DNA of 49,949 nucleotides, taken from a bacterium. Its GTDB lineage: Bacteria; Auribacterota; Tritonobacteria; UBA1439. Location: NCBI GenBank assembly GCA_028716845.1, contig JAQUPF010000016.1:1-49949 (forward strand). Direction: 5' to 3'. Under the pieces are notes generated by a model that saw nothing but the letters and a program-made list of their open reading frames with translations, did not search any database and was not told the DNA's origin. Of the stretch, positions 1-9,067 are shown piece after piece (positions within the stretch are counted from its first letter, which is position 1; every line of letters starts with the position of its first letter). Position numbers and translations under genes: made by a program.

Positions 1-525
1 CCGCGCCGGGGAAGAGGCAGGCGGTCCTCCTCGTGGCGCCGCGATAGAGGAGGAAGAGGCCGAGGGTGAAGAGGCATGAAAGCTGATGAGCTCGAAGGCA
101 ATCCTGCTGAAATGGATGTGCCAGGCGCTCACGGCCAGCATGAGGGCGGCGAGCACCCCCTCGCGGGGGGTGAACAGCTCCCTGAAGAGGAGGAAGGTGA
201 ACCACACGGTGAGGATCCCGAAGAGGGCGGCGGGGAGCCGCGTGGAGAACTCGTCGAGGCCGAGGAGGGCGACCGCCGGGACGGCGCAGTAGATATAGAC
301 GGGATTCTTGTACTCGCCGAATGCCCTGAAGAAGAGGGGGAACCGCTCGCCGTGCTCGTCCCTCCCCGTCCGGGAGACGGTCCAGGCGTTGTACCCGATG
401 GATGCCTCGTCGCAGAAGAAGCCCTGCGGGAAATCGCGCAGCCCCGCCAGCCGGAGCGCCGCCGCGAGGAGGAGGACGAGGATGAGAATCGCCGCGAGCG
501 CGCCTGCCCGCCTCGTCCCGGTCAT
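1..525 (-). CDS. ArnT-like GT-C membrane glycosyltransferase, N-terminal part, with probable frameshift
   Basis: The first ~145 residues read cleanly as a GT-C (PMT_2/ArnT-like) integral membrane glycosyltransferase. They comprise a first membrane helix, then a loop with GFFCDEASIGYNAW, where the DE pair is the acidic catalytic motif of the family, then TGRDEHGERFPLFFRAFGEYK, and further helices (about residues 75-140). Such enzymes transfer sugar from a polyprenyl-phosphate donor on the outer face of the membrane. The start ATG overlaps the TGA of the upstream GT-C/NHL gene (ATGA, 522-525), so the two are translationally coupled. Near positions 72-90 the frame changes: beyond FELISF the original frame becomes Ser/Pro-rich, while the adjacent frame gives the membrane-like CLFTLGLFLLYRGATRR. 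One base therefore appears to be lost here. The gene is also cut by the window edge. Confidence 0.75.
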   Translation of the reverse strand, partial: MTGTRRAGALAAILILVLLLAAALRLAGLRDFPQGFFCDEASIGYNAWTVSRTGRDEHGERFPLFFRAFGEYKNPVYIYCAVPAVALLGLDEFSTRLPAALFGILTVWFTFLLFRELFTPREGVLAALMLAVSAWHIHFSRIAFELISFHASSPSASSSSIAAPRGGPPASSPAR

Positions 526-2948
526 CTCCCCTCCCCCGCGAAGTCGCGCACGGGGAAGCGCCGCACCATGTGGTTCCGGCAGTCAGCGACGTACAGCGCC
601 TCACCGCCCTTCGCCACGGCGATCCCCATCGGGAAGGAGAGGAGCGGGGCCGCCCCCTCCCGGGGCGCGAGGACGCCCGTCAGGCGGCCCTCCGCCGCGT
701 ACCTGAGGACGCGGTGCCCCGTCGGGTCGGTGAGGTAGATGTCGCCGCCGGCCGCCGCGATGTACGGCTCGTTGAAAACCGCCGCCGCCCAGCCGTCCAC
801 GGGGAACCCGCCGGCGAGGTTCCCCTCCCGGTCGAGGATCCGCACCCGCCGGTTCCCGGCGTCCGCCACGTAGATGTTCCCCCCGTCGTCGATCGCGATC
901 CCCGTCGGGCAGTCGAACTCCCCCTCCCCGCTCCCCTTCCGCCCGATCGTCTTCAGCAGCCTCCCGTCGGCCGACAGCAGCTTCACGACGCCGTTCCCCG
1001 TGTCGGCCACCCAGACGCGCCCCTCCGCGTCGACCGCGATGCCGCGCGGCGCGAAGAAGCCGCCCTCGAACTGGTCGAGGTACTTCCCGTCCGGATCGAA
1101 GGCCTGGACGCGGTGGTTGAACGTGTCCGCGACGTACACCCGCCCGTCCGGGGCCGCCGCGACGCCGCACGGGTCCCTGAACAGGCCCGGGTACTCCCCC
1201 TCCTCCCCCCACGAGGTCACGAAGAAGCCGTCGGCGTCGAACTTCTGGATCCGGTGGTTCCTGAAATCGGCGACGTAGACGTTCCCGGCCGCGTCGGTCG
1301 CGATCCCCCGCGGCTCGTCGAACTGGCCCGCCGCATCACCCCGGCCGCCGGGGAGCAACCGGGCCCCTTCAGTGCCCTGCAAAGGCCGTCGCTGCTTCCT
1401 GAGAGGGGCGCCGCCCCCCCTGACGCTATACGACGTAACCACGCCGCGTCTCCCCTGCCACACCCTCTTTTCAATATTCCGATCGGCGACCTGATGCGCG
1501 GAGAGGAACGGCGGCGGACGGTCTCCCTCGGCGACGATGGCGACCGGCCGATCATGTGATATGTCTGATGCCAATTCAGGATCCATTCTATTACCACCCC
1601 TGTGGATGTATCTTATCTGCGGCCGCCCCCTGGTCAGATATCGCACCGCATCCCTTCCCCATCCTTCAACGATATATACCTTTTCATTCTCCGGAAGGCA
1701 CGCAAGCGCCGCATCCGCGACGGTCCTTGGTATGGATAGATCCATGATGAACAACCCGTCGGTCGGAATAACCCAAAACAGGTGGCGCGCCTCGCCGACG
1801 AGAAACAGGCCCATGAACACGAACGCCGCAAGGCGTATCATCACGCGCGGGAACAGCGGGGAGGCGACATCATGAAGCAGTTTCATCCCGCACAGCGTGA
1901 TGAATATCACCAGCGGGAAAAGCGCGTAATGATACTTGATGTTAGGACCTCCGGGCGCGAGTAACATAACCGCGAGCGCCCAGGAAAGAAGCACCACCTG
2001 GGGGAATCCGAAACGGATCCTCCATTTCCAGAGGACATTGCCCGCGCCAAGGGCAAAAAACGGAGCGAGCAGCAATGACAGCGTCTGCCTGTTGTATGCG
2101 GAATGCATCACCTCGACGAGAAAATCCCCTCCTCTGGTGTAGCACAACGGCAGCAGGAACGAATACAGGAGATGCCAGAGGTAATGCCGGAAGGTGAATT
2201 TCCCGCCCAAGACATAACTTCCCCTGAAAAGCACGCTGCGCAGAGGGGTGCGGCTCATCGCGAGAAGGGCATAGGTCGCGGCGCCCGTCATCAGCAGGCT
2301 CATGAAGGCGTACTTCAATGTTCCCCTGCCGCGGCGGTGGAGGGACCATACGATCAGAGTCGCATACAATGCCGGCACGATGAACTTGAAAGAGGTATAC
2401 GTCATCACTGCAAGAACCGAGACGAGGGAAAGACAGGAAGCGTGCCTGACAGCCCTGGCCCTGCCGCCTTTCCCCTCCATCAAACGCAACATGAGCCAGA
2501 GCATCAGGCAGGTCCAGAGTATCGAGATTCCGTTCCGTGTGAGCACACGATTGAAGAAAACAGCATAGGAAGATCCGCCCAGCACGAGCGCCCCCAGGAA
2601 CGCAAACCATGGATCGCGGAAATGCGCCATGACGAGAAGGAAGAAGACAAGGCATGCGCCCCCGTAACAACATGCATAGAAGATGCGGATAAAGATCGGG
2701 GCATCGCCAAACAGGCGTCCGAGGAAATGGTTCACATAGGGGACGAGGGATTCGACCAGATCGACATTGCCCCCGCGATATGAGGGTGCGAAAAAGCGGA
2801 AATGGTCTATAGGGAGATCGCGGGCCTGAAGAAGCTCTACCGCTTCGTCATTGATCGTTCCCCCCGGCAACAGGTCGTAAAACGCCAGGGAAAATACCAT
2901 GCAGATGAAGAAGAGCAAGATGCCGATCGGCAGTAATGATCGTTTCAC
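522..2948 (-). CDS. GT-C membrane glycosyltransferase fused to C-terminal NHL beta-propeller (chimeric)
   Basis: This is an 808-residue protein. Residues 1-~520 form a multi-pass GT-C type glycosyltransferase: a signal-anchor helix, an acidic NDEA motif at 33-36, and many hydrophobic helices up to a VIFITLCGMKLL-type helix. Residues ~540-805 are about six NHL repeats (GQFDEPRGIA, GNVYVADFRNHRIQ, GRVYVADTFNHRVQ and so on), predicted extracytoplasmic. The start is GTG at 2948, with GAGGA five bases upstream. The N-terminal two thirds (about 1440-2948) is visibly less GC-rich than its neighbours, whereas the NHL part is nucleotide-identical over 785 bp to the end of the giant gene at 3201-8318. 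The likely role is membrane-surface sugar transfer; the substrate is unknown. The gene looks like the product of insertion plus duplication or gene conversion. Confidence 0.8.
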   Translation of the reverse strand: MKRSLLPIGILLFFICMVFSLAFYDLLPGGTINDEAVELLQARDLPIDHFRFFAPSYRGGNVDLVESLVPYVNHFLGRLFGDAPIFIRIFYACCYGGACLVFFLLVMAHFRDPWFAFLGALVLGGSSYAVFFNRVLTRNGISILWTCLMLWLMLRLMEGKGGRARAVRHASCLSLVSVLAVMTYTSFKFIVPALYATLIVWSLHRRGRGTLKYAFMSLLMTGAATYALLAMSRTPLRSVLFRGSYVLGGKFTFRHYLWHLLYSFLLPLCYTRGGDFLVEVMHSAYNRQTLSLLLAPFFALGAGNVLWKWRIRFGFPQVVLLSWALAVMLLAPGGPNIKYHYALFPLVIFITLCGMKLLHDVASPLFPRVMIRLAAFVFMGLFLVGEARHLFWVIPTDGLFIMDLSIPRTVADAALACLPENEKVYIVEGWGRDAVRYLTRGRPQIRYIHRGGNRMDPELASDISHDRPVAIVAEGDRPPPFLSAHQVADRNIEKRVWQGRRGVVTSYSVRGGGAPLRKQRRPLQGTEGARLLPGGRGDAAGQFDEPRGIATDAAGNVYVADFRNHRIQKFDADGFFVTSWGEEGEYPGLFRDPCGVAAAPDGRVYVADTFNHRVQAFDPDGKYLDQFEGGFFAPRGIAVDAEGRVWVADTGNGVVKLLSADGRLLKTIGRKGSGEGEFDCPTGIAIDDGGNIYVADAGNRRVRILDREGNLAGGFPVDGWAAAVFNEPYIAAAGGDIYLTDPTGHRVLRYAAEGRLTGVLAPREGAAPLLSFPMGIAVAKGGEALYVADCRNHMVRRFPVRDFAGEGR
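544..1328 (-). repeat. 785-bp exact direct repeat, copy 1 (NHL propeller)
   Basis: This copy is identical to 3226-4010 at a constant offset of 2682. The encoded NHL sequence and the translations of the overlapping non-coding frames match residue for residue, which requires nucleotide identity. Sequence diverges immediately outside both ends. Confidence 0.95.
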
Positions 2949-3200
2949 CGCGTCCTCGCATCAACCGATTCATCCTCAGCCAGCGACGCCGGCCTGGAGA
3001 TACTTACGGGCAAGCCCATGGCATGTGGCGAAGCAGCCACGCAGAATTTCATGCAATGCGGCACGTTGCGCATTTATTCCTCTTCCTCGGCCATACAATC
3101 CCGTTTCCACACTGCCAGTATGCCATATCGCCGCCTCGTCATTCATCCACGGACAGGCCCGTGGAATTCCACCCCTTCGTGACCGTCAAACAACGGGGTG
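2949..3200. other. Non-coding AT-richer spacer between the two NHL genes
   Basis: No gene is seen here. The base composition resembles the low-GC part of the gene at 522-2948, not the flanking operon. It holds one hairpin (3146-3165, 7-bp stem TCCACGG/CCGTGGA with a 6-nt loop) just downstream of the giant gene, with no T-run. It appears to have arrived with the inserted segment. Confidence 0.5.
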
Positions 3201-6200
3201 CTATTGCGAGGGGGGGGAGTTCCAATCGCGCACGGGGAAGCGCCGCACCATGTGGTTCCGGCAGTCAGCGACGTACAGCGCCTCACCGCCCTTCGCCACG
3301 GCGATCCCCATCGGGAAGGAGAGGAGCGGGGCCGCCCCCTCCCGGGGCGCGAGGACGCCCGTCAGGCGGCCCTCCGCCGCGTACCTGAGGACGCGGTGCC
3401 CCGTCGGGTCGGTGAGGTAGATGTCGCCGCCGGCCGCCGCGATGTACGGCTCGTTGAAAACCGCCGCCGCCCAGCCGTCCACGGGGAACCCGCCGGCGAG
3501 GTTCCCCTCCCGGTCGAGGATCCGCACCCGCCGGTTCCCGGCGTCCGCCACGTAGATGTTCCCCCCGTCGTCGATCGCGATCCCCGTCGGGCAGTCGAAC
3601 TCCCCCTCCCCGCTCCCCTTCCGCCCGATCGTCTTCAGCAGCCTCCCGTCGGCCGACAGCAGCTTCACGACGCCGTTCCCCGTGTCGGCCACCCAGACGC
3701 GCCCCTCCGCGTCGACCGCGATGCCGCGCGGCGCGAAGAAGCCGCCCTCGAACTGGTCGAGGTACTTCCCGTCCGGATCGAAGGCCTGGACGCGGTGGTT
3801 GAACGTGTCCGCGACGTACACCCGCCCGTCCGGGGCCGCCGCGACGCCGCACGGGTCCCTGAACAGGCCCGGGTACTCCCCCTCCTCCCCCCACGAGGTC
3901 ACGAAGAAGCCGTCGGCGTCGAACTTCTGGATCCGGTGGTTCCTGAAATCGGCGACGTAGACGTTCCCGGCCGCGTCGGTCGCGATCCCCCGCGGCTCGT
4001 CGAACTGGCCGGGCCCCTCCCCCCGCCCTCCCTGGAGGATCGAGACGCGCGGCGGCGGCGGGCGCTCGCCGGCCTCGGCGGCGGGGGCGGCGGCGGCGCC
4101 CCCGAAGGGCCGGGTCGCGTAGACGGTCACCTGTCCGCACCGGAAGACGGGCCGGAAGAGCCCGTCGAGGAGGTCGAACTTCGCGAGCTCCTCGGGCCGG
4201 TAGCGCTTCCGCTCGGTGTGGCCGACGAAAACGAGCCGGATGTCGTACTTGGCGATGAGCGCGGCGAGCTCGACCGGGTCCGCGGAGCGATAGAATTTGA
4301 AGACGTCCTTCCGCCGCTCCTCCCCGCGCCGGTAGCCGCGCTGGTCCACGTGGCTCCACCAGCCGAGGACGGTGGGGAGGCCCGTGTTGGAGCTGACCCT
4401 CCCGAACTCGTAGAGGTAGTCGGCGCCGGTGTCCTCCATGATGACCGGCTGGCCCGCGACCGCCTCGTTCAGCCAGCGGATCGCGGCGTACTCGCCGGGG
4501 AGCCGCTCGCGCAGCCAGGCGAGGCCGTCGAGCGTGGGCCGGGCGAGGAGCCGAGGGAACAGGCGCCCGAGGAGGGCGGAGCGGGGCGGCGCGAGCGAGA
4601 CGCGGGGATAGGTGTCGTCGCCGATGGTCCGCGCACGCGGCCCCATGACCGTGAAGACGAGGGAGGACGCGGCCAGGAGCGCGAGGGCGGCGCGCCAGGC
4701 GCACCGCCCCGCGGCGGCCGGGGCGGCGCGCCGCCCCGCCGGGCGGGCGAAGAGCCGGGCGAGGAACGGGGCGGCGGCGATCGAGAAGAAGAACCATGCG
4801 GCGATGTAGAACTTGAAGACCGTGTTGAACCGCTTGTAGGGCCCCTCGCCGTAGAAGTCGCGGATGTGGGCGAGCTCGCAGAAGACGACGACGGCGAGGC
4901 CGCAGAGGGCGAGGGCGATCGCCCAGGCGGTCCGGCGGTCCCGCCGGCGCGCGGCGAGGACGAGGGCGCCGGGGAGGAGGAGCAGGAGCGTCGCCGAGAG
5001 CGTCGCGTAGTCCCTCGTCCCCTTCAGCGCGAAGATCGCCCAGGGCAGGAGCGCCGCGGCCGCGAGGGCCGCACCGGCGGCGACCCGCCGCCCGCCGCCC
5101 CGCGCGATCTCCGCTGCGAGGAAGCTCGCGATGATGAAGAGGAAGAGGCCGAAGAAGCGGATGAACGCCTGGAGCGGCGTCGTGAGATCGCCGACGAGGC
5201 CGAGCCCCATCCCCTCCCTCCCGAAGAAGGCGAAGAGCGGGGCGTAGGCGGCGAGGGACAGGGCGGCGAGCGCGGCGGCGGGCGCGAGCGTCCGCACGGC
5301 GAGGCGCGGGAGCAGCCCCGGCGCCCCCTCGAGGCGGACCGCCGAGAGGAGGCAGCGGACGATCCGCGCCCGGAGGCCGCAGTCCCACCAGACCGAGTGC
5401 GAGGAGAGCGGGCGGCCGGCGCCGCGCGCCGCGTCGTTCAGGAGCAGCGAGAGGCCGATGACGCCGAGGTAGACGGGGAAGTCCCACGTGTTCGTCGGGA
5501 CGGTCATCCCGAGGACCACCGCCGCGAGGAGCAGCGCGCACACCCCCCGCGGCCCGCCGCCGAACGCCCCGAGGCCGGGCCGCGGCGCGAGGGCGAGGTT
5601 CAGGGCGATCGCGAGGAGGAGCACCGAGAACGGCATCGCGATCACGTGCGCGTGGAGGTCGACGAAGATGAAGCTCCAGAGCGGGAACTCGTGGACCGTC
5701 CTCGGGATGACCTCGTGCGCGCAGCGGAAGAAACGGAAGACGTGCTCGGCGTTCGTCGGCACCGCGAGCGGCAGGAGCCGGTGGAACGCCTCCCGCCAGG
5801 CGCCCATGTCCGCCAGGAGCACGAGGCCGTCGAGGTTGCCGATGAAGCACGCGGCGGCCGCCGCCGCGAGCCCCCACCGGATCCTCCCGGTGAGCGTGTG
5901 CCCGATGGAGAAGACGCCGCTCGCGACGAGGGCGGGGACGAGGCAGAAGGCGAGATTGTAGCCGACCTCGGCGGGGACGCCCGCAAGGCGCATGAGCATC
6001 GCCGCGAGGTAGTGGCCGTAGTAGTAGTAGTTGAGGTAGGTGCCCGAGGTCCACGGGTCGATCAGCGGGAAGGTTCGGCTCCGGAGGACGGAGTTGATGA
6101 ACGAGAAATCCATGGAGCTTTCGCTACAGAAGATGTCCGGGTTGAAGAGGCGGAAGAGGAGGAAGAGGAGGAAGGTGCCGAAGAAGAGGGCCTCGGCGGC

Positions 6201-8318
6201 GACGATCCCGCTCCTCCCGGCGGGCGAGAGGGGCGCGCGGGGACGGCGCGCGCAGGCGGCCGAGAGGAGCGCCACGAGGCCGGCGGCGGCGAGGATGAGC
6301 GGGCGCGAGAACGGCGCCGCCCCGATGCTCGCCGCGAGCCAGACGAGGTAGCCCGTGACCGCGACGGCGAGCGTCCGGGAGAGCGCCCAGCCGCGGTCGG
6401 CGAGGTTGCCGAGGAGCGCCCCGGCGAGCGGCGCGGCGGCGAGGCCGAGGAGCGTGACGGCGGCGAGCCAGGCGATCGTGGCCGCGGCCGCGCGGCGAGG
6501 CGGCGGGGGGGCGTCGGCCGTCACGCACGCCCCGAGCGACTCCTCCAGCGGCGCCGGGCGGTTCTCCGCGGTCGCGCCGAGGGCGTCCTCGAGGACCGGC
6601 CAGTAGTCGATCCCCGGCGACGCCGCGATGAGCCGCTCGAGGTACGCCCTCGGGAGCGGGACCGTCTTGCGGAAGACGAGCGCCTTCGGGTGGTCGTAGA
6701 CCGTGAAGCTCTCGTCGGCGAAGTCGTCGTTGAACGTCACGCCCATGAGCCGCGGATACGAGACCGCGCCCTCCTCGAGCCGGAAGCCGAGCCGGCCGCC
6801 GAAGAGGAGGCGGTAGTAGTTCGAGGTGACGGGATACTTCTCCGGCACCCGGAGGACGGAGCCGTACATCCGCTTCGTGGGGATGGCGACGGCGTCCGCC
6901 TTCTCGAGCTCCTCGGCGATGGCGCGCGCCTTGCCGCGGTCGTCCGGCCGGTAGATGTCGAGCTGGCGCACGGTGTAGATGCCGGGGGTCCCCCGCCTCG
7001 TCCCGGTCGGGAGGCCGCCGAACTCCCAGGTCTCATTGAGGATCCGCGAGCCGCGCGGGAGGTGCTCGTAGATCCAGTCCGAGGCGCGCACCCTCGGGTC
7101 CTCGCGCCCGTAGATGCGGGCGAAGGCCGCGGCGTAGAAGAGCGAGGAGGCGACGGCGATGCCGGCGACCGCGCGCACCGCGAGCCGCCCGGCCCGCCCG
7201 CGGATCCGGTCGTGGAGGAGGCAGAGGCCCTGCGCGCCGAGGAGGCAGAGGAACGGGATGAGCGGGGCGAGGTAGCGGAGGAACTTCACCCTGAACGAGA
7301 GGGTGGCGGCGCCCACGGGGACGACCCAGGCGAGCAGGAGGAGCGTCCCGCGGGAGGGCCGCCGCAGCCAGCGGGCGAGGAGGTACCCCGTCCCCGAGAG
7401 GACGGCGAGGCCGAGCGGCGGGCCCATGCAGTACGCGACGAGGTTCCGCAGCTGGTAGAACCCGCGCACGGTGTGCTCGTACTGGAGCGTCCAGGGGGGG
7501 GCCCAGTTGCCGCTGACCATGTTCTTCTGCTCCCGGAGCTGCCGCATGAACTCGGCGTGGTCGAGGAGGAAGAACGGCTCGCAGACGAGGAAGACGCCCG
7601 CCGCCGCGAGGAGCGACGCGAGGGCCGTCCCCAATCGGCGGGCCGGTCGGATCGCCCCGCCTCGCGGGCGGGCGGCGGCGTGGGCGACGAGGATCGGGAC
7701 GACGAGCGGCGCGGCGCTCGCCTTCGTCGCCATGGCGAGCCCCGCGAGGAGCCCCGCGAGGAGGGAGTGGCGGATCCGCCCCTCCCCCATGACGAGGGCG
7801 CAGGCCCAGAGGGTCGCGGTGACGAGGGAGGCGAGCATCACGTCCACGGTCAGGAAGTGCGACAGCTGGACGTGGAAGACCGTGAAGGCGAAGAAGAGGG
7901 AGGCGAGGGCGCCGGCGCGCGCCCCGTACAGCCGGCGGCCGAGAAGGAAGACGAGCAGGATGGTGATCGTGTCGAAGAAGGCGGACCAGGCGCGGCCGAC
8001 GGTGAAGAGGTCGCTCCCCCGGAGGAGCCGGTGCGTCGAGCGGATGAGGTAGAGGGGGAGCGAGCCGTAGGCGAAGAATCGGGGGTTGAAGGCGTCGATC
8101 CGCTCCCGGAGGGTCGGCCGCTCGCCGCGGGCGATCCGGGCGGCGAGGCCGGCGGCCTGCCGGTCGATGTCGCCGATGGCGTAGGAGATCCTCGCCTCGT
8201 CCGGGTGGAAGAGGTGGTGCGGCCTCCCCCAGTCGGACCGGTGGAACCGCAGCCCGGCGCCGAGGACGAGGGCGGCGGCGAGGGCGGCGAGCCACGCCCT
8301 CCGCGTCGTCCCGCTCAA
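3201..8318 (-). CDS. Giant GT-C glycosyltransferase / DUF2298 / NHL fusion protein
   Basis: This protein of about 1705 residues has three modules. Residues 1-~640 are an ArnT/PMT-like GT-C glycosyltransferase with a DE motif in HPDEARISYAIGD (~38-50). Residues ~745-1400 are a DUF2298 (Chlor_Arch_YYY-type) membrane domain, with MDFSFINSVLRS, DPWTSGTYLNYYYYGHY, FVDLHAHVIAMP, NTWDFPVYLG and FNTVFKFYIAAWFFF. Residues ~1440-1700 are an NHL beta-propeller. The TTG start at 8318 is chosen because it overlaps the TGA of the GT2 gene and has GAGGGG about 8 nt upstream; a GTG at 8327 is an alternative. Protein function is unproven. The context suggests use of the polyprenyl-phosphate sugar made by the upstream GT2. 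The C-terminus after the 785-bp repeat (DWNSPPSQ) differs from the other copy and probably is not ancestral. Confidence 0.85.
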   Translation of the reverse strand: MSGTTRRAWLAALAAALVLGAGLRFHRSDWGRPHHLFHPDEARISYAIGDIDRQAAGLAARIARGERPTLRERIDAFNPRFFAYGSLPLYLIRSTHRLLRGSDLFTVGRAWSAFFDTITILLVFLLGRRLYGARAGALASLFFAFTVFHVQLSHFLTVDVMLASLVTATLWACALVMGEGRIRHSLLAGLLAGLAMATKASAAPLVVPILVAHAAARPRGGAIRPARRLGTALASLLAAAGVFLVCEPFFLLDHAEFMRQLREQKNMVSGNWAPPWTLQYEHTVRGFYQLRNLVAYCMGPPLGLAVLSGTGYLLARWLRRPSRGTLLLLAWVVPVGAATLSFRVKFLRYLAPLIPFLCLLGAQGLCLLHDRIRGRAGRLAVRAVAGIAVASSLFYAAAFARIYGREDPRVRASDWIYEHLPRGSRILNETWEFGGLPTGTRRGTPGIYTVRQLDIYRPDDRGKARAIAEELEKADAVAIPTKRMYGSVLRVPEKYPVTSNYYRLLFGGRLGFRLEEGAVSYPRLMGVTFNDDFADESFTVYDHPKALVFRKTVPLPRAYLERLIAASPGIDYWPVLEDALGATAENRPAPLEESLGACVTADAPPPPRRAAAATIAWLAAVTLLGLAAAPLAGALLGNLADRGWALSRTLAVAVTGYLVWLAASIGAAPFSRPLILAAAGLVALLSAACARRPRAPLSPAGRSGIVAAEALFFGTFLLFLLFRLFNPDIFCSESSMDFSFINSVLRSRTFPLIDPWTSGTYLNYYYYGHYLAAMLMRLAGVPAEVGYNLAFCLVPALVASGVFSIGHTLTGRIRWGLAAAAAACFIGNLDGLVLLADMGAWREAFHRLLPLAVPTNAEHVFRFFRCAHEVIPRTVHEFPLWSFIFVDLHAHVIAMPFSVLLLAIALNLALAPRPGLGAFGGGPRGVCALLLAAVVLGMTVPTNTWDFPVYLGVIGLSLLLNDAARGAGRPLSSHSVWWDCGLRARIVRCLLSAVRLEGAPGLLPRLAVRTLAPAAALAALSLAAYAPLFAFFGREGMGLGLVGDLTTPLQAFIRFFGLFLFIIASFLAAEIARGGGRRVAAGAALAAAALLPWAIFALKGTRDYATLSATLLLLLPGALVLAARRRDRRTAWAIALALCGLAVVVFCELAHIRDFYGEGPYKRFNTVFKFYIAAWFFFSIAAAPFLARLFARPAGRRAAPAAAGRCAWRAALALLAASSLVFTVMGPRARTIGDDTYPRVSLAPPRSALLGRLFPRLLARPTLDGLAWLRERLPGEYAAIRWLNEAVAGQPVIMEDTGADYLYEFGRVSSNTGLPTVLGWWSHVDQRGYRRGEERRKDVFKFYRSADPVELAALIAKYDIRLVFVGHTERKRYRPEELAKFDLLDGLFRPVFRCGQVTVYATRPFGGAAAAPAAEAGERPPPPRVSILQGGRGEGPGQFDEPRGIATDAAGNVYVADFRNHRIQKFDADGFFVTSWGEEGEYPGLFRDPCGVAAAPDGRVYVADTFNHRVQAFDPDGKYLDQFEGGFFAPRGIAVDAEGRVWVADTGNGVVKLLSADGRLLKTIGRKGSGEGEFDCPTGIAIDDGGNIYVADAGNRRVRILDREGNLAGGFPVDGWAAAVFNEPYIAAAGGDIYLTDPTGHRVLRYAAEGRLTGVLAPREGAAPLLSFPMGIAVAKGGEALYVADCRNHMVRRFPVRDWNSPPSQ
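3226..4010 (-). repeat. 785-bp exact direct repeat, copy 2 (NHL propeller)
   Basis: This is the second copy of the segment at 544-1328, encoding the NHL tail of the giant DUF2298 protein. The two copies bracket the 1329-3225 segment, which carries the AT-richer glycosyltransferase domain. Confidence 0.95.
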
Positions 8319-9067
8319 TCGTACCACCCCCTCAGGTCGTACAGCCGTATCCGGAGGACGTCGAGGAACATCCGGTACGGGTCCGCGGCGACGCGCACGC
8401 GGCTGCTCGGCGAGTCGGACCAGGTCACCGGCACCTCGGCGACGCGGTAGCCGAGCCGGCGCGCGAGGTAGAGCGCCTCGACGTCGAAGCTGAACCGCTC
8501 GATCCGCTGCCGCCGGAAGAGGTCCTTCGCCGCCGCGGCCCTGAACAGCTTGAAGCCGCACTGGGTGTCGGAGAAGCCGCGAAGGGCGACGAGCCGCACG
8601 ATCCCGTTGAAGATCCTCCCCATGAGCTCCCGGTGCCAGGGCTGCCGGATGCGGATGTCGGCCCCCGGGACCGCCCGCGAGCCGATGGCGATGTCGAAGC
8701 CGCCGCGGAGGACCGGCTCGAGGAGCCGCTCGACGTCCTCGATCGGCGCGGAGAGGTCCGCGTCGGAGAAGAGGATGCAGTCACCGCGCGCCTCATCGAC
8801 GCCGTGCCGCACCGAGTAGCCCTTGCCGCGGTTGCCGGGGTTGGAGGCGAGGCGCACGCGCGGGTCGCGGCCGGCGAACGCGCGGCAGAGGGACGCGGTC
8901 CCGTCGGTCGAGCCGTCGTCGACGACGATCACCTCCCAGCCGTACGCCTGCCGGGAGAGGTAGGCGCAGACGCGCTCGAGCGTTTCGCCGAGCCGCTCCT
9001 CCTCGTTGTACGCCGGGATGACGACGGAGATGAACGGCGCCTGCCCGCCTTTGCCTTGTGCGGTCAT
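8315..9067 (-). CDS. GT2 polyprenyl-phosphate glycosyltransferase (DPM1/Alg5-like)
   Basis: This 250-residue GT-A fold glycosyltransferase has FISVVIPAYNEEERL at the N-terminus, VVDDGSTDG (~48-56) for nucleotide binding, the DxD motif in FSDADLS (Asp102/Asp104), and GSRAVPGADIR and DTQCGFKLFR, which are typical of dolichyl- or undecaprenyl-phosphate mannosyl/glucosyl transferases. It lacks C-terminal membrane helices, so it resembles soluble or peripheral family members. It would load a sugar from a nucleotide-sugar onto a polyprenyl phosphate at the inner membrane face, supplying the neighbouring GT-C enzymes. The start ATG overlaps the upstream gene's TGA (ATGA), and its own TGA overlaps the TTG start of the giant gene, so it is translationally coupled on both sides. 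The exact sugar cannot be read from the sequence. Confidence 0.92.
   Translation of the reverse strand: MTAQGKGGQAPFISVVIPAYNEEERLGETLERVCAYLSRQAYGWEVIVVDDGSTDGTASLCRAFAGRDPRVRLASNPGNRGKGYSVRHGVDEARGDCILFSDADLSAPIEDVERLLEPVLRGGFDIAIGSRAVPGADIRIRQPWHRELMGRIFNGIVRLVALRGFSDTQCGFKLFRAAAAKDLFRRQRIERFSFDVEALYLARRLGYRVAEVPVTWSDSPSSRVRVAADPYRMFLDVLRIRLYDLRGWYD

Noticed and set aside
544-4010. Composite transposon with the 785-bp copies as terminal insertion sequences
   Set aside because: The repeats encode NHL propeller, not a transposase, and no inverted termini or target duplication are visible. Recombination or assembly error fits better.
3198-8450. Very long open frame on the plus strand opposite the giant DUF2298 gene
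   Set aside because: It is Glu/Arg/Pro/Gly-rich low-complexity translation caused by high GC content and codon bias on the other strand. The minus-strand protein has clear domains.
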